From Butyricicoccus sp. (GTDB taxonomy: Bacteria > Bacillota > Clostridia > Oscillospirales > Butyricicoccaceae), in contig JAUMSA010000375.1 of the NCBI GenBank assembly GCA_031293105.1, positions 1 through 22,553 of the forward strand: 22,553 nucleotides of DNA, written 5' to 3'. The translations under genes were made by a program, and so were the position numbers. Below the pieces are notes generated by a model, which was not told the origin of the DNA, did no database searches, and worked only from the letters and a program-made list of their open reading frames with translations. Below are positions 6,598 to 12,958 of the stretch, one piece after another; positions within the stretch are counted from its first letter, which is position 1; the number at the start of each line of letters is the position of its first letter.

Positions 6598-8145
6598 ATG
6601 GAAAACAAAAAAACATCCTCGTTCGACAAGGTGCTCGGCGCTTGGGACATCCTCGTCATTGCATTCGGCGCCATGATCGGTTGGGGCTGGGTGGTCTCCT
6701 CGGGCGACTGGATCAACTCCGGCGGCGCCGTGGGCGCGGCCATCGGCTTTGCCATTGGCGGCATCATGATCTTTTTCGTGGGCCTGACCTATGCCGAACT
6801 GACGGCCGCCATGCCGCAGTGCGGCGGCGAGCACGTATTCAGCCACCGCGCCATGGGGCCAATCGGCTCGTTTATCTGCACCTGGACGATTGTACTGGGC
6901 TATGTGAGCGTTGCCTGCTTTGAAGCGTGCGCCCTGCCCACCATCATCACCTATATCTACCCTGATTTCTTACAGGGGTATCTGTATACGGTCGCCGGCT
7001 TTGACGTGTATGCGTCCTGGCTGATCGTCGCCATTCTGGTTGCCATCTTTATGACCATTGTCAACATCCTGGGCGTCAAGACGGCCGCCATGCTCCAGAC
7101 CATTCTGACCGTCATCATCGGCGCGGTCGGCATCTTGCTGATTGTCGCGTCGCTGTTCACCGGCTCGGCTGACAACCTGCAGGGTCAGGTCTTTGCCAGC
7201 GACACATCGCCCCTGCACGGCATCCTTAAGGTTGCGCTCTTAACCCCCTTCTTCTTCATCGGCTTTGACGTTATCCCGCAGGCCGCCGAAGAAATCAACG
7301 TCGACCTCAAGAAGATCGGCCGCATCCTGATTCTGTCCATCGTGCTGGCCGTTGTGTTCTACGCGCTCGTCATCCTCGCAGTCGGCTATGTGCTGCCCCA
7401 GAGCGAAATTCTGGCGTCTCAGGCCGGTTCCGGTTTGGTCACCGCGGATGCCATGGCCAAGGCCTTCAACAGCTCCATTATGGCCAAGGTGCTCATCGTC
7501 GGCGGCATGTGCGGCATCGTCACCAGCTGGAACTCCTTCCTCATGGGTGGCAGCCGCGCCATGTACTCCATGGCCGAATCCTACATGATTCCGAAATTCT
7601 TCGCCAAGCTCCATCCCAAGCACAAGACCCCGATCAATGCGCTGTATCTGGTCGGCCTGCTGACCGTTCTGGCGCCCTTCGCCGGACGCAAAATGCTGGT
7701 CTGGATTGTGGATGCCGGCAACTTCGGCTGCTGCGTGGCCTACTGCATGGTGGCCATCTCCTTCCTCATCCTGCGCAAGAAGGAACCCGACCTGCCCCGG
7801 CCCTACAAGGTCGGCCCATATAAGTTCGTAGGCGTGATGGCCGTACTGATGTCCGGCTTCATGGTCGCCTGCTATCTGATTCCTGGCTCGGGCGCAACGC
7901 TCGTCTGGCAGGAATGGCTGATGGCCGGCGGCTGGGTTGTGCTGGGCGCGGTGTTCTTTGTCGTCTGCCGCATCCGCTATAAGGAAAAGTTCGGCTCCCT
8001 GGTGGAAATCATCTCGGACGCCGACGCCGCGACGCTCCAGGCATCCGACCGTGATCTCGACCTGGCGCTTGACAACGCGATTGAAGCCGCCATCGAAGCG
8101 GCGATTGCTACCGTACTGAATGAGGAGGCTGCGAAACAGCTATGA
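6598..8145 (+). CDS. APC family amino acid permease
   Basis: A 515-residue membrane protein of the amino acid-polyamine-organocation superfamily, importing an amino compound across the cytoplasmic membrane. About twelve hydrophobic segments are visible. The first, WDILVIAFGAMIGWGWVVSSG, carries the broken-helix glycine motif of TM1 (GAMIGWG). GLTYAELTAAMP and GFDVIPQAAEEIN are also family features. The cytoplasmic tail ends in an alanine-rich amphipathic stretch with repeated AIEAA units. The ATG at 6598 follows AAAGGA (6583-6588); an ATG at 6556 falls inside the hairpin and is rejected. The stop overlaps the next start (ATGA), coupling it to the dehydrogenase and linking uptake to catabolism. 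Substrate is unknown. Confidence 0.88.
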   Translation: MENKKTSSFDKVLGAWDILVIAFGAMIGWGWVVSSGDWINSGGAVGAAIGFAIGGIMIFFVGLTYAELTAAMPQCGGEHVFSHRAMGPIGSFICTWTIVLGYVSVACFEACALPTIITYIYPDFLQGYLYTVAGFDVYASWLIVAILVAIFMTIVNILGVKTAAMLQTILTVIIGAVGILLIVASLFTGSADNLQGQVFASDTSPLHGILKVALLTPFFFIGFDVIPQAAEEINVDLKKIGRILILSIVLAVVFYALVILAVGYVLPQSEILASQAGSGLVTADAMAKAFNSSIMAKVLIVGGMCGIVTSWNSFLMGGSRAMYSMAESYMIPKFFAKLHPKHKTPINALYLVGLLTVLAPFAGRKMLVWIVDAGNFGCCVAYCMVAISFLILRKKEPDLPRPYKVGPYKFVGVMAVLMSGFMVACYLIPGSGATLVWQEWLMAGGWVVLGAVFFVVCRIRYKEKFGSLVEIISDADAATLQASDRDLDLALDNAIEAAIEAAIATVLNEEAAKQL

Positions 8146-9278
8146 ATAACTTTACCTACTATCTTCCGGTCAACATCGTCTTTGGCTGCGGCCGGGTCGC
8201 CGAGGTCGGCGCCCTGACCGCGCCCTACGGCAAGAAAGCGCTCATCGTCACCGGCCGCTCGAGCGCCAAGAAATCCGGCCTGTATGACCGGGTAAAGGAC
8301 AGCCTGGCCGCAGCCGGCATCGATTCGGTGCTGTTTGACCAGGTTTCCCAAAACCCGCTGACCACCACCGTTGAAGAGGGCGCACGCATGGCCACCGCGC
8401 AGGGCTGCGACGTGGTCGTTGCCATCGGCGGCGGCTCGATCATGGACTGCGCCAAGGGCATCGCCTTCATGGCCTGCAACGACGGCGACATCAACGACTA
8501 TATTTTCAACCGCAAGCAGAGCGACCGCGCGCTGCCGCTCATCCTCATCCCCACCACCTGCGGCACCGGTTCGGAGGGCAACGGCTTCTCGGTGCTCACC
8601 AACCCGGAAAACGGCGACAAGAAGAGCCTGCGCTGCTCGGCCATCATCGCCAAGGTGTCCATCGTCGACCCCGAGTGCATGCAGACCATGCCCAAGAAGG
8701 TGCTGGCCTCGGTCGGCTTTGACGCCCTGTGCCACTGCATCGAAGCGTACACCTCCAAGATCGCGCAGCCGTTCAGCGACGCGCTCAGCCTGTACGCCAT
8801 TGAGGCCATTGCGGGCAGCTTAGTCGGCCTGTACACCGGTACGGACACCAGCACCGAAGCCTGGGAGAAAATCACCATTGCTTCCACCATCGGCGGCATG
8901 GTCATCAACACGGCGGGCGTCACCCTGGCGCACGGCATGGAGCACCCGGCCAGCGGCTTAAAGGACATCGTGCACGGCCTGGGCCTGGCGGCGCTGACGC
9001 CGGCAGTCATCGAGGCATCCTATCCGGGCGCGCCCGAGAAGTTTGCGCGCATTTCCAAGCTGCTGGGCGGCACGGACGCAGCCGACTGCGCCGCGCAAGT
9101 TAAGGCGCTGCTGCAAAAGCTCGACCTCACCTGCACGCTTGGTGAACTGGGTCTGGCCGAGACCGACGTCCCGTGGATGGCCGAAAACTGCATGAAGGTT
9201 TCGGCGGCCAGCGTAGCCAACAACCCGGTAGTCTTTACCCAGGAGCAGATTGCGGACATCTATCGCAAGGCCCTGTAA
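8142..9278 (+). CDS. Iron-containing alcohol dehydrogenase
   Basis: A 378-residue group III (Fe-dependent) alcohol dehydrogenase interconverting an aldehyde or semialdehyde with its alcohol using NAD(P)H. The nucleotide-binding motif AIGGGSIMD (about 94-102) and PTTCGTGSE (138-145) are intact. The four metal ligands are visible: Asp194 and His198 (GFDALCHCIEAY), His264 (AHGMEHP) and His278 (IVHG). The ATG overlaps the permease stop by 4 bp; AGGAGG lies at 8123-8128. Its likely job is reduction of the semialdehyde made by the aminotransferase, as 4-hydroxybutyrate, 5-hydroxyvalerate or sulfoacetaldehyde reductases do in amino-acid fermenters. The specific substrate is inference. Confidence 0.9.
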   Translation: MNNFTYYLPVNIVFGCGRVAEVGALTAPYGKKALIVTGRSSAKKSGLYDRVKDSLAAAGIDSVLFDQVSQNPLTTTVEEGARMATAQGCDVVVAIGGGSIMDCAKGIAFMACNDGDINDYIFNRKQSDRALPLILIPTTCGTGSEGNGFSVLTNPENGDKKSLRCSAIIAKVSIVDPECMQTMPKKVLASVGFDALCHCIEAYTSKIAQPFSDALSLYAIEAIAGSLVGLYTGTDTSTEAWEKITIASTIGGMVINTAGVTLAHGMEHPASGLKDIVHGLGLAALTPAVIEASYPGAPEKFARISKLLGGTDAADCAAQVKALLQKLDLTCTLGELGLAETDVPWMAENCMKVSAASVANNPVVFTQEQIADIYRKAL

Positions 9279-9291
9279 GGGGGCGGCGCGC

Positions 9292-9720
9292 ATGGAATGC
9301 AGAAACGCGACCCTCGCGGATTTTGACACCGCGTTTGCCTGGATCGAACAACTTTGGTCGTATCGCACCTATGACCGGGCACAGACCGAAGCGGTCTACC
9401 GGCGGGTGCTGGCCAACCCGGACAGCTTCTTCTTCCTCCTCGAAGACCAGGGCGTCTGCCGGGGCATGTGCCACGGCGATTACTTCGACACCTTCTGGAT
9501 GCAGGGGCCGACCTGCTACGTGTCCAGCCTGTTTGTAGACCCCGCCTTCCGCGGCCAGAGCTATGGCGCGGCGCTACTGCGCCACGCCGAGCAGCTCGCG
9601 CGGGCGCGCGATTGCCGGGCGCTCATTTTGGACTCCGGCCTGCCCCGCGTGGAAGCCCACCAATTTTACGAACATATCGGCTTTGAAAAAAGCTGTTATG
9701 GATTTGAAAAACCCTTATAA
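9292..9720 (+). CDS. GNAT family N-acetyltransferase
   Basis: A 142-residue acetyl-CoA-dependent acetyltransferase. The core reads YVSSLFVDPAFRGQSYGAAL, with the acetyl-CoA loop RGQSYG (R/QxxGxG/A type), then ALILDSGLPRVEAHQFYEHIGFEKS, the typical C-terminal beta-strand and YxxxGF element. The ATG at 9292 is chosen over an in-frame ATG at 9250, which lies inside the dehydrogenase gene; AAGGGGG lies just upstream. It is the last gene before a strong terminator, 13 bp after the dehydrogenase. Acceptor unknown; an amine from the same pathway is possible. Confidence 0.85.
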   Translation: MECRNATLADFDTAFAWIEQLWSYRTYDRAQTEAVYRRVLANPDSFFFLLEDQGVCRGMCHGDYFDTFWMQGPTCYVSSLFVDPAFRGQSYGAALLRHAEQLARARDCRALILDSGLPRVEAHQFYEHIGFEKSCYGFEKPL

Positions 9721-9730
9721 TCACAACACA

Positions 9731-9779
9731 GACAGCCGGGAACCCGTCCAAACGATGGGTTCCCGGCTGTCGTGTTTTT
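9731..9779 (+). terminator. Strong intrinsic terminator of the permease operon
   Basis: A perfect 15-bp stem (9731-9745 with 9757-9771), extended inward by three pairs, is followed by TTTTT (9775-9779). It lies 10 bp after the GNAT stop codon. Confidence 0.92.
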
Positions 9780-9817
9780 GGTTTGTAAAATTTATTTTTC
9801 AAAAACTTTATTTAATG

Positions 9818-9846
9818 TTGACTTTTTCAGTCCAATATAGTATGAT
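9818..9846 (+). promoter_or_regulatory. Rubrerythrin promoter
   Basis: TTGACT (9818-9823), a 17-bp spacer and TATGAT (9841-9846), in a very AT-rich context, form a near-consensus sigma-A promoter with a start expected near 9853. Confidence 0.8.
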
Positions 9847-9856
9847 AAAGTAATAG

Positions 9857-9871
9857 TAATAAGAATTATTA
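9857..9871 (+). promoter_or_regulatory. PerR/Fur-like operator
   Basis: TAATAAGAATTATTA is a 6-3-6 inverted repeat. Against the PerR box TTATAATNATTATAA it matches 11 of 14 fixed positions. It sits a few bases after the predicted start, where a bound repressor would block initiation or escape. Peroxide-sensing PerR control of rubrerythrin is known in clostridia; binding here is inferred. Confidence 0.55.
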
Positions 9872-9910
9872 TCGACGCCTTGCACGCCGACCGCAGAGGA
9901 GTAATGAACT

Positions 9911-10489
9911 ATGGACCTGAAAGGAACCCGCACCCAAGAGAATTTGCTCGCCGCTTTCCAGGGCGAGTCCATGGCACGCAACAAGTACCTGTTTTTCGCT
10001 GAAAAAGCCCGTCTGGAAAACCATCCCGAGGTAAGCGAGCTGTTTGAAAAACTGTCGGTCAACGAAGGCATGCACGGCAAGCTGCTATTCCACGCGCTCA
10101 AGGGCATCGGCTCGACCACCGAAAACCTGCAAGCAGCCGCCCGTGGTGAGTACGGCGAATGGAGCAGCATGTATCCGGAATTCGCCAAGATCGCCGAGGA
10201 GGAAGGCTTCCCCGACATCGCCAAGCTGTTCCGCAGCATTGCCAAGATCGAGCAGGAACATGAGTTCCAGTTCATGGCCGCGCTGGCCAAGCTGCCGCGA
10301 AATGCGGCACCGGCCGAAAAACCGGCTGAAAAACCGGTCGAGGCCCCGGCACCGGTTCCCAAAACCACGTCGGCTGTCGGTTACCGCTGTGTGTTCTGCG
10401 GCGCTATTTACGAAGAGCGTCCGGATGTATGCGACCTTTGTCACGCCATCGGCTCGTTTGAGCAGACGACCTACCAAAAGACCGTATAA
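9911..10489 (+). CDS. Rubrerythrin
   Basis: A 192-residue non-haem iron peroxidase that reduces hydrogen peroxide in the cytoplasm of anaerobes. Residues about 1-135 are the ferritin-like four-helix bundle with the di-iron ligands: Glu in FQGES, the E..H pair in NEGMH, the glutamates of GEYGEWSSMYPEFA and the E..H pair in KIEQEHEF. Residues about 157-192 are a rubredoxin-like Fe(Cys)4 centre (CVFCG and CDLCH). The linker is unusually rich in Pro, Ala and Lys with repeated PAEKPAEKP. The ATG has AGGAG (9897-9901) at nine bases. It is monocistronic, between two terminators, with a PerR-like box at its promoter. Confidence 0.94.
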   Translation: MDLKGTRTQENLLAAFQGESMARNKYLFFAEKARLENHPEVSELFEKLSVNEGMHGKLLFHALKGIGSTTENLQAAARGEYGEWSSMYPEFAKIAEEEGFPDIAKLFRSIAKIEQEHEFQFMAALAKLPRNAAPAEKPAEKPVEAPAPVPKTTSAVGYRCVFCGAIYEERPDVCDLCHAIGSFEQTTYQKTV

Positions 10490-10505
10490 CACCCTTGCAC
10501 GCTGC

Positions 10506-10553
10506 GCGCATGCGGCCGGGACACCACCCCCCGGCGGCATGCGCCCTTTTTTT
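10506..10553 (+). terminator. Rubrerythrin terminator
   Basis: The 15-nt arms 10506-10520 and 10530-10544 pair with a single G-G mismatch and a 9-nt loop, followed by seven T (10547-10553). Confidence 0.9.
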
Positions 10554-10672
10554 CCGGGTTCGGAAAAAAACTTAATGGAATTCTAAATCTTTTCGCGTAC
10601 GATAGTACCAGACACTTGTGCGGCTCATGCCGCGTTTCCCATAACCCGTGAGAAGAAGGAGGAAGATCATTC

Positions 10673-11602
10673 ATGATCGTTCAGTGGAGTGACCGCTATT
10701 GCATGGGAGTTTCAGAGTTTGACAACGACCACAAGCAGCTGTTTCAAATCGCCGGCAAAATCATCCAGACCGTCAACCAACACATCCACGATTCCAAAAT
10801 GCGCGTCTTTATGCTGCGCGAAGGCATCAAATATTTAAAGGACTATTTTGACGTACATGCCGTGCGCGAAGAAGCCTACATGCGCAAAATCGCCTATGAC
10901 GGCTATTTCCAGCACAAGCGCCTGCACGACGAGTTCCGCGACATCCAGCTGGTCAAGTACGACACCATCCTGCAACACGGCCAGTGCACCAAGGATGAGA
11001 TTTTGGAGTTTGTCGGCAGCGGCATCGGCTGGCTGCTCGAGCACGTCACCACCGCCGACATGGCCATTGTCGGCAAGGGCCAGCTCAGCCGCCCCCAGGC
11101 CGACCACGTCAACCGCGAGACTCTGACCGACGAGATCAACGGCCTGTTTGTCTCCACCCTCAACTTGCAGGTCAACGCCCAAATCGAGACGACCGAATAC
11201 AGCGGCGAACCCTTCGGCGATGCCGTTTACCAGCAGCTCACCTACACCCGCGGCGCCCAGCAAATCACCGTCATGGCCGGTATCGAAAAGCGGTTCCTCA
11301 TGCGGGTGGCCCGCATGATCTACGGCGACGAGATGAGCGAAGCCGATGCGCTCATTCTGTCCACCTTCGAGATTTTTGGCGCCAACTTCTGGCGCACCCT
11401 GGCCAGCCGCTTTGTCAGCGACAATGCCGGGCTGAAATACAAGGAAAACCACTTCCTGACCCAAAAGCAGCTCGAGCAGAAATTCATCCAGCGCCAGCCG
11501 CTCATCTCCATCCTGTTTTCGTCCGACCAGGGCGGCTTCTTTGTCGCTTCGGACGACGAACTGCTGTGGAAGACCGGCCAGCAATACGCCATGGCCCGGT
11601 AA
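10673..11602 (+). CDS. Hemerythrin domain fused to CheX-like domain
   Basis: A 309-residue two-domain protein. Residues about 1-140 are a bacteriohemerythrin: WSDRYCMGVSEFDNDHKQLF, then the di-iron ligand pattern HAVRE (HxxxE), HKRLH (HxxxH) and HVTTAD (HxxxxD). Residues about 150-300 resemble the CheX/CheC-like chemotaxis phosphatase fold (TLTDEINGLFVSTLNLQVNAQ, then a MARMIYGDEMSEAD-like helix and EIFGANFWR). AAGGAGGA (10656-10663) sets the start. No clear -35/-10 pair was found in the 10554-10672 leader; TACGAT at 10598-10603 is the best weak -10. No flagellar or che genes are in the window. An oxygen-responsive modulator of signalling is a reasonable guess. The palindromic repeat begins at its stop codon. 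Confidence 0.8.
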   Translation: MIVQWSDRYCMGVSEFDNDHKQLFQIAGKIIQTVNQHIHDSKMRVFMLREGIKYLKDYFDVHAVREEAYMRKIAYDGYFQHKRLHDEFRDIQLVKYDTILQHGQCTKDEILEFVGSGIGWLLEHVTTADMAIVGKGQLSRPQADHVNRETLTDEINGLFVSTLNLQVNAQIETTEYSGEPFGDAVYQQLTYTRGAQQITVMAGIEKRFLMRVARMIYGDEMSEADALILSTFEIFGANFWRTLASRFVSDNAGLKYKENHFLTQKQLEQKFIQRQPLISILFSSDQGGFFVASDDELLWKTGQQYAMAR

Positions 11603-11664
11603 ATCTTACACACGAAGCACAAGATGTACAAGAAGTTCCTCGTGTACTTCTTGTACATCTTGTG
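11601..11664. repeat. Palindromic repeat element, copy A
   Basis: It begins with AAATCTTACACA inside the stop codon at 11600-11602. It contains a perfect 19-bp inverted repeat (11618-11636 with 11646-11664) around the loop TCCTCGTGT. The first 62 bases match copy B at 19073 in about 53 positions. AT-rich wording such as GTACAAGAAGT stands out from the GC-rich surroundings. There is no U-tract, so it is not a simple terminator. Confidence 0.85.
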
Positions 11665-11681
11665 TTGTATAGATAGCACCT

Positions 11682-11717
11682 AAAAACCCCCGGCAAGGCT
11701 TTTCCTTGCCGGGGGTT
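11682..11717 (-). terminator. Terminator of the polyol operon
   Basis: The 14-bp perfect stem (11685-11698 with 11704-11717) around a 5-nt loop is followed on the minus strand by TTTTT (11686-11682). It lies 7 bp beyond the stop of the SDR gene. On the plus strand it has no U-tract but may still slow convergent transcripts. Confidence 0.88.
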
Positions 11718-11723
11718 CGCTGT

Positions 11724-12494
11724 TTATTGAATGGTGTAACCGCCGTCGATGAGCAGGTTATGGCCGGTGATCATCGCGGCCGCGCCGCTGCACAGAAAAG
11801 CGATGGCGCCCGCGACTTCGTCGGGCTCGGCGAAGCGCCGGCCGGGGATCTGTTGCCGGAACGCGTCGCCGACCGGGCCGTCCCAGGCCTTATGCCCGAG
11901 CTCGGTGAGCACCACGGTGGGCGATACCGCATTGACCCGGATGCCATGCACGCCCCATTCGAGGGCCAGCACCTTGGTCATGGCGATGATGGCGCCCTTG
12001 GATGCGCAGTAGGCCACATGGCGGTCGAGCGCAATCACGCCCGCCTGGGATGCCATGTTGACAATGCACCCGGCCATCTTTTGGGCCATGAAGTACCGGC
12101 CCGCCATCTGGGCCATCAGGAAGCTGCCCTTGAGATTGACGTCCATGGTGCGGCCCCAATCCTTTTCGGACAGGTTTTCGGCCTTGTCCAGCGCCACGAT
12201 GCCCGCACAGTTGACCAGGATGTCCACCTGGCCAAAGCGCGCACAGGCGGTATCGAAGATGCGCTGCCGGTCGTCGCCCTTGAGGATGTCGGCCGTCACG
12301 CCCAGCGCCCGGTCGGGCGAGAGCGCGGCCGCGATGGCGTCCGTCTGCGGGTTGCAGTCGGCCAGCACGACATTCGCGCCTTTGCCTAGGAAGAACCGGG
12401 CGGTCGCGTTGCCGATGCCGGCCGCGCCGCCGGTGATGATAGCGGTCTTGCCGCGGATGGAAAACTCGGGGTCCGCGCCGTAATATGGCAGCAT
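11724..12494 (-). CDS. SDR family polyol dehydrogenase (threitol/arabinitol dehydrogenase-like)
   Basis: A 256-residue classical short-chain dehydrogenase using NAD(P). The cofactor motif TGGAAGIG (TGxxxGxG) and the acidic residue after beta-2 (VVLADCN) suggest NAD preference. NCAG, then MASQAG and the YCASK motif with the catalytic Tyr and Lys, are present, as is the C-terminal GHNLLIDGGYT. The ATG at 12494 is preceded by AAGGAGGG; an upstream in-frame ATG at 12548 lies inside the rpiB-like gene. It is last in a six-gene operon with a DHA-kinase-type pair and an RpiB-like isomerase. That company points to oxidation of a tetritol or pentitol, as in GolD/DthD-type enzymes; the substrate is inferred. 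Confidence 0.85.
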   Translation of the reverse strand: MLPYYGADPEFSIRGKTAIITGGAAGIGNATARFFLGKGANVVLADCNPQTDAIAAALSPDRALGVTADILKGDDRQRIFDTACARFGQVDILVNCAGIVALDKAENLSEKDWGRTMDVNLKGSFLMAQMAGRYFMAQKMAGCIVNMASQAGVIALDRHVAYCASKGAIIAMTKVLALEWGVHGIRVNAVSPTVVLTELGHKAWDGPVGDAFRQQIPGRRFAEPDEVAGAIAFLCSGAAAMITGHNLLIDGGYTIQ

Positions 12495-12514
12495 AAGGGG
12501 TTCCCTCCTTCCGG

Positions 12515-12958
12515 TCAGCCGCGCTGCTGGTCGTATGCCATGTAGCAATCGACCTTGGGCTGCGAGGAACAGCCCGGTTCGAACTCGGCGCCCAGGAAGG
12601 TTTCCGCCAGCTTTTCGATGGTACGGATGCCCAGGGTAAAGGCCCCGAAGCAGGCCACATTCGCGTCATTGCTCTTGCGGGCGCGCTCGGCCGAATAGAC
12701 GTCGGTGCACAGCGCGGCATAGCAGCCCTTGACCTTGTTGGCCGCAATGCTCATACCCAGGCCGGTGCCGCACAGCAGGATGCCGCGGTCATACGTGCCG
12801 TCGGCCACGCCGCGCGCCACCTGGAAGGCGGTATGCGCATAGATGGGGTCATCGCTGCCCAGATCGACCATGTCATAGCCGAGCTTGGACAGATAGCCGA
12901 TCAGGTCTTCTTTTTGTTCCTGCGCATTCGGGTCGCAGCCGATCGCGATCTTTTTCAT
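12515..12958 (-). CDS. RpiB/LacA/LacB-family sugar-phosphate isomerase with variant active site
   Basis: A 147-residue RpiB-fold aldose-ketose isomerase. Family features are GILLCGTGLGMSIAANK, with the likely catalytic base Cys63 and Thr65, and AALCTDVYSAERAR. Compared with E. coli RpiB from memory, the DH of GCDH is Asp-Pro (Pro10), the ring-opening His of QHND is Ser96 (KSND), and the phosphate-binding Arg near the C-terminus is Cys or shifted (EPGCSSQPK). A substrate with no ring, such as erythrulose 4-phosphate, would not need a ring-opening His. Its start overlaps the transporter stop by 4 bp (ATGA), and 20 bp separate it from the SDR gene. Proposed role: D-erythrulose 4-phosphate to D-erythrose 4-phosphate. 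Confidence 0.82.
   Translation of the reverse strand: MKKIAIGCDPNAQEQKEDLIGYLSKLGYDMVDLGSDDPIYAHTAFQVARGVADGTYDRGILLCGTGLGMSIAANKVKGCYAALCTDVYSAERARKSNDANVACFGAFTLGIRTIEKLAETFLGAEFEPGCSSQPKVDCYMAYDQQRG

Noticed and set aside
10585..10605. A possible sigma-28 (motility) promoter before the hemerythrin-CheX gene
   Set aside because: TAAA and a GATA-like element are present, but the spacing is several bases too short and the GCCGATAA core is not matched.
11682..11717. A fully bidirectional terminator between convergent genes
   Set aside because: Only the minus strand has a U-tract; the plus-strand side lacks one, so it is annotated for the minus-strand operon only.
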